Source: Candidatus Blackburnbacteria bacterium RIFCSPHIGHO2_01_FULL_43_15b (lineage in GTDB: Bacteria > Patescibacteriota > Microgenomatia > UBA8517 > UBA10165). Taken from it: 46,138 bases of DNA. The stretch spans positions 27,984 to 74,121 of the forward strand of contig MHBW01000035.1 of NCBI GenBank assembly GCA_001816385.1, read 5' to 3'. Numbering within the stretch: position 1 is the stretch's first letter; every line of letters begins with the position of its first letter. Under the pieces are notes generated by a model. That model saw nothing but the letters and a program-made list of their open reading frames with translations. It ran no database searches and had not been told where the DNA came from. Positions 1-8,417 of the stretch are shown here, in pieces. The position numbers and the translations under genes are program-made.

Positions 1-23
1 CCGATATATCAGAATTTTTCTGT

Positions 24-29
24 TATAAT
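24..29 (+). promoter_or_regulatory. -10 box TATAAT for efp; N7 to GTG, suggests leaderless transcript
   Basis: TATAAT at 24-29, GTG start at 37. Confidence 0.6.
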
Positions 30-36
30 TGTCTTT

Positions 37-618
37 GTGGTCAATTCCACTGATCTTCGAGCCGGAACGACTTTTTTGTCTGACGGCCAGCCGTATCAAG
101 TTTTAAAATATACCTTTGTTAAGATGGGGCGTGGCAGTGCAACCGTTAAAGTCAAAGCTCGAAATTTAATATCTGGTTCAATTGTTGATAAAAGCTATAC
201 CTCCAATAATGTTGTCGAGGATGTTAAAACAACAAAGCGCCGTTTGCAATATCTTTACAAAGATCCAACGGTCGCCTCGGGGCAGGCTTACTTTATGGAT
301 CCGCGGGATTTCGACCAAGTGACTATTCCTATAAAAACCTTGGGTGGCCAGGTGGCTTTTTTGAAAGAGGGTGGGGAGGTTGACGTTTTATTTTGGGATG
401 AAAGAGCCTTATCTTTGGACTTACCTCCTAAAGTGACCTTGACGGTAACCGAAGCCGATCCCGGAGTAAAAGGTAATAGTGCTTCAAACATCTACAAATC
501 GGCGGTTTTGGAAAATGGACTTCAGGTGAAAGTACCTCTCTTTATTAGCAGAGGTGAGAAAATTGTTATAGACACCCGTACGGGGGAATACATCGAGAGA
601 GCTAGCCAAAAGGGTTAG
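37..618 (+). CDS. efp: Elongation factor P
   Basis: Translated ORF with typical EF-P sequence (DLRAGTTFLSDGQPYQVLKYTFVKMGRGSATVKVKARNL...); GTG start 7 nt after a TATAAT box. Confidence 0.96.
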   Translation: MVNSTDLRAGTTFLSDGQPYQVLKYTFVKMGRGSATVKVKARNLISGSIVDKSYTSNNVVEDVKTTKRRLQYLYKDPTVASGQAYFMDPRDFDQVTIPIKTLGGQVAFLKEGGEVDVLFWDERALSLDLPPKVTLTVTEADPGVKGNSASNIYKSAVLENGLQVKVPLFISRGEKIVIDTRTGEYIERASQKG

Positions 619-1076
619 CTGGTAACCCACCAGAAGGCAGCTATAAGAAGTAAAACTTGGCTGGCAACCCCAGGCCAAAAAGGGATGTCGAATTGAAGTT
701 TCGTCTGAAGGCCAATTAATCTTTTCAAGAAGCTGTTTTTTGATCTGAAGAAAAAGAAGGGGGCTTCGGCAAGATCTGGCAAAACTCCCATAAAAGCTCC
801 CAAAAGAATGACAACCTCACGTTTCAAATCAGGGTGAACTTGATAGGCGATGTAGCTTCCAGCAAGTAAACTTAGCACAACGTCTGAAATAATGACTTTT
901 TGGGTTCTCTTGGTAATATGGCCGTATTCTTTCATTTCCCGATTGAGGTGTGGGTTCCAATGGGGGAGTAAATCAAGCGCGAAATGGCTTAATAAGGATA
1001 AAGGTAAGGCCAAAGCAGGATTGCCAATTTTGTAGGCTATCGCGGCGCCGACTACTGCGTGAGGGAGTTCAACCAT
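615..1076 (-). CDS. Membrane protein, DUF457/YdjM-like putative metal-dependent hydrolase
   Basis: ORF with HAVVGAAIAYKIG...LLSHFALDLLPHWNPH motif and hydrophobic segments. Confidence 0.6.
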   Translation of the reverse strand: MVELPHAVVGAAIAYKIGNPALALPLSLLSHFALDLLPHWNPHLNREMKEYGHITKRTQKVIISDVVLSLLAGSYIAYQVHPDLKREVVILLGAFMGVLPDLAEAPFFFFRSKNSFLKRLIGLQTKLQFDIPFWPGVASQVLLLIAAFWWVTS

Positions 1077-1119
1077 ATTGGGTAGGTGACCTCAATGTTA
1101 TATCCGTCTAAGGCGGAGA

Positions 1120-1145
1120 AACATTGAGTTGGTCAACTCAATGTT
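1120..1145. promoter_or_regulatory. Perfect inverted repeat AACATTGAGTT-GGTC-AACTCAATGTT overlapping the promoter of the 1169 gene
   Basis: Direct reading; 11-bp arms, 4-nt spacer; the -10 TATAAT begins at its right edge. Confidence 0.7.
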
Positions 1146-1168
1146 ATAATTACACCTGAATAAAGTCA

Positions 1169-1849
1169 ATGCAAACTATTTTTTACTACTCACTCCTGTT
1201 TCTAGGATTTTTTGTCTTTTCATTCATTTCTTGGCGTAAATTCCGTGAAGATTATGATCCAAATGCAATTTTTACGTTGGCTCTGGCCTTTTTGTTGGGA
1301 GGCATCCCCGTATGGTTATTTTTTGATCGATTTGTTCCCGCCTACAGCGTTTGGGGCTTCCTATCGGGAGGCTTGATAGCTGGTTGGTTTGGCGCTCGCA
1401 AAATGCACTTTAAGGTTTATGAAATTTTAGATGGGGTAGCTTTGGGTTTGGTTTGGTTAAGCTTATTTTTTTACCTTGGATGTTTGATCAGGTTTGGGTG
1501 GGGAAAATATTTTACAAACACTCTTTACCTTTTGGTTCCTATATTGGTTTTGATTTGCGCAAGGTACGTTTTTACCGGATATAGGAGGTTTTCCTGGTAT
1601 CCTTCCGGCAGGATCGGTTTTGTCGGCGCTGCGACTGGATTTTCGTATTTTTTTCTTCTTTTGGTGGTTGATTTTGGTTTGAGTTTGGTGTTACCATCTT
1701 CAGGCAAGCTTATCGAATCGGGGTTTTCACTTTTGGCAGTATTAGTCTTTTTTAGCGCTCTGTACTTGCGTTCTGGAAGGCGGCAAGCCCAACATTTGTT
1801 AGCATTTTTCCAACTGAAAAAGAAAAGAGGGAAAATAAATGGCAGATAA
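1169..1849 (+). CDS. Multi-pass membrane protein, distantly Lgt-like
   Basis: 226-aa hydrophobic ORF preceded by TATAAT at 1145-1150. Confidence 0.5.
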   Translation: MQTIFYYSLLFLGFFVFSFISWRKFREDYDPNAIFTLALAFLLGGIPVWLFFDRFVPAYSVWGFLSGGLIAGWFGARKMHFKVYEILDGVALGLVWLSLFFYLGCLIRFGWGKYFTNTLYLLVPILVLICARYVFTGYRRFSWYPSGRIGFVGAATGFSYFFLLLVVDFGLSLVLPSSGKLIESGFSLLAVLVFFSALYLRSGRRQAQHLLAFFQLKKKRGKINGR

Positions 1850-2231
1850 AAATCCAAAACCAATTTTTGCTATTCCCCGACGTCTTCTTGCTCCTATTGG
1901 AGATTTTTTGACAAGCCAAATTAAAAGACTTGAGAAGAGGCGTTCTTCATTGGAAAAAGATGATCCATTTGTTTCCGGCCGCAGCGATAACTTTGCCTCG
2001 CCAGATACAACAGCTGCTGAACAATTCGGGCATGCAAAAACTGAGGCTATAGGGCAGGAGTTAGATCGTCGAATTGTGCAGATGAGAAAGGCGTTGACTC
2101 GGATTAAACTGGGCTCGTACGGCACTTGTGAGAGCTGTGGAAAAATGATTGACACAGACCGTTTAACGGTTTTTTCGGAAACGACTCTTTGTGTGTCCTG
2201 CGAAAGCAAAAAGGAAAGCAAAAGAAAATAA
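1839..2231 (+). CDS. TraR/DksA-type zinc finger protein
   Basis: C-terminal CESCGKMIDTDRLTVFSETTLCVSCES zinc-finger signature. Confidence 0.85.
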   Translation: MADKNPKPIFAIPRRLLAPIGDFLTSQIKRLEKRRSSLEKDDPFVSGRSDNFASPDTTAAEQFGHAKTEAIGQELDRRIVQMRKALTRIKLGSYGTCESCGKMIDTDRLTVFSETTLCVSCESKKESKRK

Positions 2232-2232
2232 G

Positions 2233-3063
2233 GTGGTCCTCTTTGAAGATAAATATCTGCTTGCTATAAACAAACCTTCTGGAATGGTTGTAAATCGGGG
2301 CTTTGCCTTGCAAGGTGTATCCTTGCAAGACTGGGTAGAATCCTTGTCATTCTGGCCCGCTTCGCCCGCTCCCGCTGGAAGCCCGCTTCACTGCGAGGCG
2401 AGCGAGGTTCGCCCATGGCGACAGCGAGGCGAGCGAAGGCTAGAATCTACACAAATAAATGCCGATTTTACACAACGGAGTGGTATTGTACATAGGCTTG
2501 ATAAAGAAACAAGTGGAGTATTATTAATAGCCAAGACTCCTGAAGCTTTTGTTGAACTACAAAGACAATTCAAAGATCGGGAAACGGAGAAGGTTTATAT
2601 GGGGTTGGTTCATGGCAAAGTAGAGCCGGAGAAGGGAGAGATTGATGCGCCAATTGGTAGAAACCCCCGCGTGCGTACAAAATTTGCAGTGATTGATAGT
2701 GGTCGAGAAGCCGTGACTTCATACAATGTATTAGCGAACTTTAGTTCGCGCGATCCAGAGCGCAGATTGAAATCTGCTACTACGCCCGAAGCATTCTCTT
2801 TAGTTGAATTCTATCCCAAAACTGGTCGTACACATCAGATCAGAGTTCATGCAAAGCATATTGGCCATCCAATTGTGAGTGACTATTTATACGCGGGGAG
2901 AAAAACTACGCGAAACGACCGAAAGTGGTGCCCCCGCCTATTCTTACACGCTGCAAAACTATCCTTTACGCATCCTGCCGCTAAAAAAAGTATGGCTGTA
3001 GAGGCACCGCTTCCTCTTGGCTTACAGACCGTAATAGCGAATTTCAATTCGCGCCCAGATTGA
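2233..3063 (+). CDS. RluA-family pseudouridine synthase carrying two in-frame repeat-derived insertions
   Basis: GIVHRLDKETSGVLLIAKT and KTGRTHQIRVHAKHIGHPIVSDYLY motifs; GTG start at 2233 is more plausible than the 2191 ORF start, which overlaps the upstream gene. Confidence 0.88.
   Translation: MVLFEDKYLLAINKPSGMVVNRGFALQGVSLQDWVESLSFWPASPAPAGSPLHCEASEVRPWRQRGERRLESTQINADFTQRSGIVHRLDKETSGVLLIAKTPEAFVELQRQFKDRETEKVYMGLVHGKVEPEKGEIDAPIGRNPRVRTKFAVIDSGREAVTSYNVLANFSSRDPERRLKSATTPEAFSLVEFYPKTGRTHQIRVHAKHIGHPIVSDYLYAGRKTTRNDRKWCPRLFLHAAKLSFTHPAAKKSMAVEAPLPLGLQTVIANFNSRPD
2346..2449 (+). repeat. GC-rich GTCATTCTGG...AGAATCT palindromic element inside rluA
   Basis: Multiple short inverted repeats (GCGAGGCGAGCGA etc.); ends resemble the GTCAT-type elements elsewhere in the window; read through without a stop. 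Confidence 0.65.
2728..2783 (+). repeat. Two-arm palindromic element, copy A (in-frame within rluA)
   Basis: GTATTAGC / hairpin GCGAACT-TT-AGTTCGC / hairpin GCAGATT-GA-AATCTGC / TACTAC. Confidence 0.85.
3031..3052 (+). repeat. Half copy (single arm) of the two-arm palindromic element at convergent gene ends
   Basis: GTAATAGC then hairpin GCGAATT-TC-AATTCGC; no second arm follows. Confidence 0.7.
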
Positions 3064-3436
3064 TTGTCCGAACCTCTTCTGCAAATAGTGTTCCATTCTG
3101 GACAACCCCCTTTGCTCTTGCTGCCTGTCCTGTTGCCAGTGTCCCTCTTTGCCTGAGCCTCATTACCTGATTGCGGTCAAGTACAATTGTCTGTCCTGCA
3201 ATGACTACAGTATTGCCCGAAATAGAGTTTACGGTTCCGCGAATATCGAATCTATCATCTTCCCGTATCCTTACCCGCTGTTCCATCTCATCTTCTATTT
3301 CGTTTTCTATTTCATCATCTACTCGGAATTCGGAACCTCTGCCGCTGCCACCTTTAGCTTCCACCAATGACGCTGTGGAAAGAAGCAGTACGCTCAAAAT
3401 AATTGTAAAAATAAATAGCTTTTTGATAATTCTCAC
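3044..3436 (-). CDS. Secreted protein with DUF5666-like domain and acidic segment
   Basis: N-terminal signal peptide (IIKKLFIFTIILSVLLLSTASLVEA), RGTVNSISGNTVVIAGQTIVL core; strong SD AAAGGAGGTGA at the start. Confidence 0.6.
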   Translation of the reverse strand: MRIIKKLFIFTIILSVLLLSTASLVEAKGGSGRGSEFRVDDEIENEIEDEMEQRVRIREDDRFDIRGTVNSISGNTVVIAGQTIVLDRNQVMRLRQRGTLATGQAARAKGVVQNGTLFAEEVRTINLGAN

Positions 3437-3517
3437 CTCCTTTCCAATCTACAAAACTATAGTACTTAGTTGTGAGAATTAAGCATAAAGAAACGTTAAA
3501 GTTGCGTAAGCGAGCAA

Positions 3518-3594
3518 CAAAAAAAGCGCCGGCGATACAAAGGGATCAGAAGAAGTCAAGATGACCTCAATTCTGTTCTTCGTATAGTCGGCGC
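3518..3594 (-). terminator. Large rho-independent-type terminator or structured RNA downstream of the TP-rich gene
   Basis: On the minus strand GCGCCGACTATAC...GTATCGCCGGCGC followed by TTTTTTTG; about 70-nt stem region. Confidence 0.6.
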
Positions 3595-3604
3595 GTGCCG
3601 CGGT

Positions 3605-4789
3605 TCACCGGTTCGGTGGCGTGGGTGGCGGAGCCCAGTCAGGTCCGCAAACAAACCATGCGTGGTTTGTCTGAGCCTGCTCACCTGGAACCAGACGCCT
3701 GGCGTTGCCTGGCGTGGTTTCAACCATCACCATGCCTACTAAGTAGGAGGGCCCAGTCAGCGTGGCCGTACCGGAGCTCCGAGTGAACTCGAAGCCGTAG
3801 GATACGCTGGTTGGGCGCCACTCGTTCCGATTGCCTCCCAGAAAGGAGAGGTCGGAACCGGGGCCATAGGCACAGCCGCCTGACCGGGTAGCCGTTGGGC
3901 TGGCCGTTGCTGTCGGCGCGAGCCGAGAGATGGTGAACCGCTGATCGTACTGGGCGAACTTGTTGCCCACTACGACGTAAAGCCTACCGCTCTGGCTTGG
4001 CGCGTCCGGCGGAATCTGGAACTGGATTGAGTCCTGGTCCCAGAAATCGGGCGAGATGGGCTTGCCGGTGTTGCTGTTGATGCCCCACCAGTAAACGCCA
4101 CCATTGTCGTGCGCCAGCCAGATTTGTAGCTGGGAAGCAAGCACGTTCTGAACCAGGAAGTTCCGGCCGCGGATGACCACCCAGTCTCCCGGATGGGCCT
4201 CGTTGGTCGAAACACTCGTGATTGCTGGACGCAGATCTGGCGTGGCTGTGGCCGTGCTCGTTGGAACCGTCGTGTTTGTGGCTGTCCAAGTTGCGGTCGA
4301 TATGGCCGTAAATGTGGGTGCCACTGTGCCGATCGGTGTTGCCGTAGGCCAGGGCCGCAGAGTAGGCGTCCACGTTGGTGTTGCGGACGGTTCTGGTGTG
4401 GCTGTCTCCGTGGCTGTGGCCGTGCTCGTGAACGTTGGGAGCGGGGTCGAGGTTGCCGGCGCTTGTGGGGCGCTTGGGCTGTTCGACTGCCCCTGGTTGT
4501 ACACAGGCTCCGTGACCGTGCTCGACTGGGTGATTTGAGTCACCATTGTCGAGGTGATCTGGGCAAGCGCTGGTACCGTGGGCGTCGGTGTGGCCGAGGC
4601 TACCGTGATTGTCGGTACAACCGTAGTTGTCACCGGCAGATCTTGTGACGCCTCTTCCGCCAAGCACCGCCCAATCCAACAGGTGATGGGTTCACCATCA
4701 CTGTCGACCGGTCGTGCCTGCGCTGTGCCTGGAAGCACGACGTAAGCTGCTGCCAACAGGGCAGCAAATACCCAAAGGAATCGTTTCAT
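3605..4789 (-). CDS. Secreted Thr/Pro-rich low-complexity protein with IPT/TIG-like segment
   Basis: Signal peptide MKRFLWVFAALLAAAYVVLPGTAQA; TPTWTPTLRPWPTATPIG... linker; ITSVSTNEAHPGDWVVIRGRNF TIG-like; visibly higher GC than the flanks. Confidence 0.75.
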   Translation of the reverse strand: MKRFLWVFAALLAAAYVVLPGTAQARPVDSDGEPITCWIGRCLAEEASQDLPVTTTVVPTITVASATPTPTVPALAQITSTMVTQITQSSTVTEPVYNQGQSNSPSAPQAPATSTPLPTFTSTATATETATPEPSATPTWTPTLRPWPTATPIGTVAPTFTAISTATWTATNTTVPTSTATATPDLRPAITSVSTNEAHPGDWVVIRGRNFLVQNVLASQLQIWLAHDNGGVYWWGINSNTGKPISPDFWDQDSIQFQIPPDAPSQSGRLYVVVGNKFAQYDQRFTISRLAPTATASPTATRSGGCAYGPGSDLSFLGGNRNEWRPTSVSYGFEFTRSSGTATLTGPSYLVGMVMVETTPGNARRLVPGEQAQTNHAWFVCGPDWAPPPTPPNR

Positions 4790-4801
4790 CCTTGACCTCT
4801 G

Positions 4802-4871
4802 TCATCCCCGCGTAGGCGGGGATCCAACAATATTAGTTTAGTATAGTTTCCTGCTTTCGCAGGAATGACAG
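4802..4871. repeat. GTCATCCCCGC...GGAATGACAG composite hairpin element
   Basis: Arms GTCATCCCCGCGTAGGCGGGGAT and TTCCTGCTTTCGCAGGAATGAC. Confidence 0.75.
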
Positions 4872-4873
4872 TT

Positions 4874-4903
4874 TTGACACAGGTTCGTAGCTCGTGCTAC
4901 CTT
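4874..4903 (+). promoter_or_regulatory. Promoter TTGACA-N18-TACCTT, N7 to ATG of the antiporter (leaderless spacing)
   Basis: Direct reading. Confidence 0.5.
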
Positions 4904-4910
4904 TATATTA

Positions 4911-6599
4911 ATGTCTCCGCTCTTGGTTGTCGCAATTGGAATCGGGTTGGCTGCCACCCTGGGCTTTGTCGCCCGAATGCTTAGGCAGCCGCCTCTGGTT
5001 GGCTATATTTTTGCCGGCATGATATTGAGCCTATTTGGGTTTTTATTAGACGGCAGCTCGCAGTCACTCTACGAGAGTATGTCGACCTTAGGGATTACTT
5101 TTCTTCTTTTTCTGGTTGGGTTAGAGCTAAACCTCAATGAGCTCAAGACACTGGGACGTGTCATAGCCATCGGTGGGTTGGGACAAATCCTCCTCACCTT
5201 TACATTCGCGTTTTTACTCGGTCGGGCTTTGGGTTTTGCTACTCTTGAGGCGCTTTATATCGGCCTTGCGTTAACCTTTTGCTCAACGATTATTATCGTC
5301 AAATTATTATCGGAGAAAAAGGACATGGCCAGCCTTTACGGCAAAATTTCAGTTGGTGTATTGCTGGTTCAGGACTTGGTGGTTATTATAGTACTCGTGC
5401 TTTTATCAGGATTTCGTGGGGACAACCCTGGTTTGGAATCAATTGGCTTAGTTTTGGTTAAGGGAGCGCTGCTTTTAACAGGGATTTGGGCCCTGGCCAA
5501 ATTTGTTCTCACGCGTGTTTTTGACAAAATTGCTGTAGCAAGCAGCGAGCTTTTATTTGTTTCAAGCATTGCCTGGGTTTTGTTAGTTGCGGCAGGAGTG
5601 AGCACGCCGATTGTTGGCTTCTCGCCTCAAATGGGCGGGTTTTTAGCAGGGATTGCTCTTGCTAATTCAACGGGGCATCTTCAAATTGCCTCTAGGGTTA
5701 AACCACTTCGGGACTTCTTTATTACCATATTTTTCCTTCTTTTGGGCACAAAATTGGTTGTGGGAATAAGCACAAGCTTGATTTTGCCCGCAATTGTGCT
5801 GTCGGCTTTCGTCGTTATCGTAAATATGTTTATTGTTTTAACTCTGATGGCCCTTTTGGGGCACAAAAAGCGGACGTCGTTTCTAATTGCTGTCTCGTTT
5901 ACCCAAATCTCTGAGTTTTCGCTGATTTTGGTTTCTTTGGGTCAAAACTTAGGCCATATTTCAAGCTCAATTGTCAGTTTGATTACTTTGGTGGCAGTAA
6001 TTACTATGGCTGTCTCAACTTATCTTATTTTAAATGGCTATTGGCTTTATCAAAAACTCAACTTTTTGCTTAGAGTTTTTGAGTTGAAAAAAGTTCGGGA
6101 AAATGCATTCACCCCAACAGAGAAGTTTGCCGGCCATGTGGTTTTGTTGGGTTGTGACCGGACAGGAAGGGCTTTACTGCCTGCCTTGAAAAAGCTCGAC
6201 TGTCCTTTCGTTATTGTCGATTTTAATCCTGCTGTTGTAACTCGTTTGGTTGCTGACGGACATAACGCATATTATGCTGACGCAGCGGACACGGAAACAC
6301 TTTTGTCTTTGGGTATTAATGAAGCCAAGATGATTATTTCCACAACGGGTAGTTTGGAAGATAACTTGAGCGTGCTCGAGCTTTTGAAAAGCTCTAAACA
6401 CCAAAAAAAGCCCATTTCAATTTTTACAGCGGCCAACCCGCCTGATGCTTTGCGTCTTTATAAAGATGGCGCGACTTATGTTGTTATCCCCCAAACTGTT
6501 GGCGGAGAATATCTTTCCGGCATGATAGATAGCTGTGGACTGGAGCCAGACCGCTACAACAAGTTGCGGAATAGAAATATTGAGCAATTTGCATATTGA
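4911..6599 (+). CDS. CPA2-family Kef-type cation:proton antiporter with TrkA-N domain
   Basis: Multi-TM N-terminus (LRQPPLVGYIFAGMILS) and C-terminal Rossmann domain GHVVLLGCDRTGRALLPALKKLDCPFVIVDFNP. Confidence 0.9.
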   Translation: MSPLLVVAIGIGLAATLGFVARMLRQPPLVGYIFAGMILSLFGFLLDGSSQSLYESMSTLGITFLLFLVGLELNLNELKTLGRVIAIGGLGQILLTFTFAFLLGRALGFATLEALYIGLALTFCSTIIIVKLLSEKKDMASLYGKISVGVLLVQDLVVIIVLVLLSGFRGDNPGLESIGLVLVKGALLLTGIWALAKFVLTRVFDKIAVASSELLFVSSIAWVLLVAAGVSTPIVGFSPQMGGFLAGIALANSTGHLQIASRVKPLRDFFITIFFLLLGTKLVVGISTSLILPAIVLSAFVVIVNMFIVLTLMALLGHKKRTSFLIAVSFTQISEFSLILVSLGQNLGHISSSIVSLITLVAVITMAVSTYLILNGYWLYQKLNFLLRVFELKKVRENAFTPTEKFAGHVVLLGCDRTGRALLPALKKLDCPFVIVDFNPAVVTRLVADGHNAYYADAADTETLLSLGINEAKMIISTTGSLEDNLSVLELLKSSKHQKKPISIFTAANPPDALRLYKDGATYVVIPQTVGGEYLSGMIDSCGLEPDRYNKLRNRNIEQFAY

Positions 6600-6633
6600 G
6601 ACGTTGATTTAAGCAGTGTTACTATGATACTTG

Positions 6634-7575
6634 ATGCCTGCCCGCAAGACCCGGCGTACGCCTTCTGTGAAGAAGAAACGCCTAACACCAGTTGTAAAAT
6701 ACTTAATTTTGATTGCTTTTTTGGCAATTTTTGGCTTTGTTTTGTGGAAAATGGGAGAGGCTTGGACAAAGAGACTTTGGAAAGACGGCAGCAGGATAAC
6801 CATTGTTGTGGCCAATCCCTCTCCTGAAGTTTTTTCCTACAACCCCGAGAATGCTTCAATTACTCAATTTACTGTTCCCTCAGACGCCCAATTAGATGCC
6901 TCCGGCGGATATGGAAGTTGGTCGGCCGCGAGTCTTTGGGATTTAGGTATACAAGAAAGAGCCGGCGGGCAAATTCTGGCCAGGTCTATACAAAGATCTT
7001 TTGGCATTCCCGTAAACGGTTGGACTGGCAGAGGCGGGAATGTATTGTTTGCCGAGGGGGAATTAGGCTGGTTTTCGTTAGTCAACATTCAGAGTAATTT
7101 AACCTTTTTTGACAAAGTCAATTTACTGCTTGCCTCCGGTAGGGTAGGGCGGCTTTCTCGCGCAAATATTGATCTTGAACAAAGAGGGGTTATTAAACCT
7201 AAGTCTTTGGCCGATGGGACGAAGGGATTTGTTATAAACCCTGACAAATCACTTTCAGAGCTTGATACACTAAGAGACGATAAAGTTTTTCTTGATCAAA
7301 AAACTCTGAAAATTACCAATGCAGCCTCAGTTTCGGGTTTGGCAGCTCAGGTCTCGCGGGTTGCCTCAGTTTTGGGATTGCGGGTAATTTCTACAGATTC
7401 AACAAAAGGTAAAGTTTTGGGGGTGTGTACGGTTCGCGGCAAGGATTCTGAGCTTAAATCATTTGCCGCTCGCAGACTGGTGGCTACCTATGGTTGTGAG
7501 AGCGAAGTCGGTGACCCCTCTGGACCTACAAACCTGGAAATAATCCTCGGGGCTAAGTTTGCGAAGGAGTACTAG
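6634..7575 (+). CDS. Membrane-anchored protein with LytR C-terminal-like domain
   Basis: Single N-terminal TM; KITNAASVSGLAAQVSRVASVLGLRVISTDSTKG resembles a LytR_C domain. Confidence 0.55.
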   Translation: MPARKTRRTPSVKKKRLTPVVKYLILIAFLAIFGFVLWKMGEAWTKRLWKDGSRITIVVANPSPEVFSYNPENASITQFTVPSDAQLDASGGYGSWSAASLWDLGIQERAGGQILARSIQRSFGIPVNGWTGRGGNVLFAEGELGWFSLVNIQSNLTFFDKVNLLLASGRVGRLSRANIDLEQRGVIKPKSLADGTKGFVINPDKSLSELDTLRDDKVFLDQKTLKITNAASVSGLAAQVSRVASVLGLRVISTDSTKGKVLGVCTVRGKDSELKSFAARRLVATYGCESEVGDPSGPTNLEIILGAKFAKEY

Positions 7576-7587
7576 TTCACTGTTCAC

Positions 7588-8301
7588 TTACTCTAAGGAG
7601 GTTTCTTCTTCGAACGTATTCACTCTGGGGCGTTCTTCATGAATTAAATCAGGTGAAGTAAAGGCTACATAATCAGGTTTTTCGCTGACAGGGAAGGAGG
7701 GAATGTCGGATACACTTGGGCCGCGTTTAGCCTCGCGAATAAAAACTTTGACCAATTGAGATGTCGCAGATTTTATACATGTTTCATATTCGTTGCCTGC
7801 GCGGGAGAAGGTAAGGATTCTGTGGGCAAGATCATCAGGCAATCTTCCGATGAACTCTCCGGATAAAGTTTCAACGCCAACTCTGTGTGGGTGAGTGGCT
7901 AGCTGCACACTTTGCCCAATTGTCAGCCCCGTTAAAACTCCGGTTGCGCCAAGGTGGATCAGCGTTGCAGTTTTAGTTTTACCCGGTTCTTCCAAAAAAG
8001 AACTTGCAGAAGGGGTGAATGTGTGGCCGCTGTGATTATTTGAGCTGCCGTTGTGGGCCATTTTTTCCAGGCGGTCAACGGCCTTTAGGGCAATAGAGTT
8101 GTAGGAGTCTAAGGAAAGAACCTTTTTATAAGTTGATAAAGCTTTGGAGTTTTTCCCGAGTTCCTGGTAAGTACGCGCCAGCCTGCAAAGGGCATCTTTG
8201 TCATCCGTCGCAATTTTCAAAATTGATTCGTTTATATCTTTCGCCTCATCCCAGTCACCTTTTAAAGCGGCCTGGATTGCGCGTTGGGCAAGTTCGTTCA
8301 T
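7588..8301 (-). CDS. TPR-repeat protein
   Basis: ALKGDWDEAKDINESILKIATDDKDALCRLARTYQELGKNSKALSTYKKVLSLD TPR pattern. Confidence 0.65.
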   Translation of the reverse strand: MNELAQRAIQAALKGDWDEAKDINESILKIATDDKDALCRLARTYQELGKNSKALSTYKKVLSLDSYNSIALKAVDRLEKMAHNGSSNNHSGHTFTPSASSFLEEPGKTKTATLIHLGATGVLTGLTIGQSVQLATHPHRVGVETLSGEFIGRLPDDLAHRILTFSRAGNEYETCIKSATSQLVKVFIREAKRGPSVSDIPSFPVSEKPDYVAFTSPDLIHEERPRVNTFEEETSLE

Positions 8302-8403
8302 ATATACGATTTCAGTCGAGATTGAGTATTATTGGTTCGCTTGTGTTTGTCAAGAGGACAATATTGGGCGTACAATACAGTGTTTTCTTTTTGGCATTTT
8401 CGG

Positions 8404-8417
8404 AATGCACGTGCATT
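8404..8417. promoter_or_regulatory. Perfect 14-bp palindrome AATGCACGTGCATT upstream of the yebC promoter (TGCTATAAT)
   Basis: Direct reading; TATAAT at 8444-8449. Confidence 0.5.

Noticed and set aside
3984-4679. Long antisense/alternate-frame ORFs across the TP-rich gene (3970-4215, 3984-4679, 4173-4538, 4193-4648)
   Set aside because: Shadow ORFs from high GC and low complexity; only the 3605-4789 frame has a signal peptide and domain-like composition.
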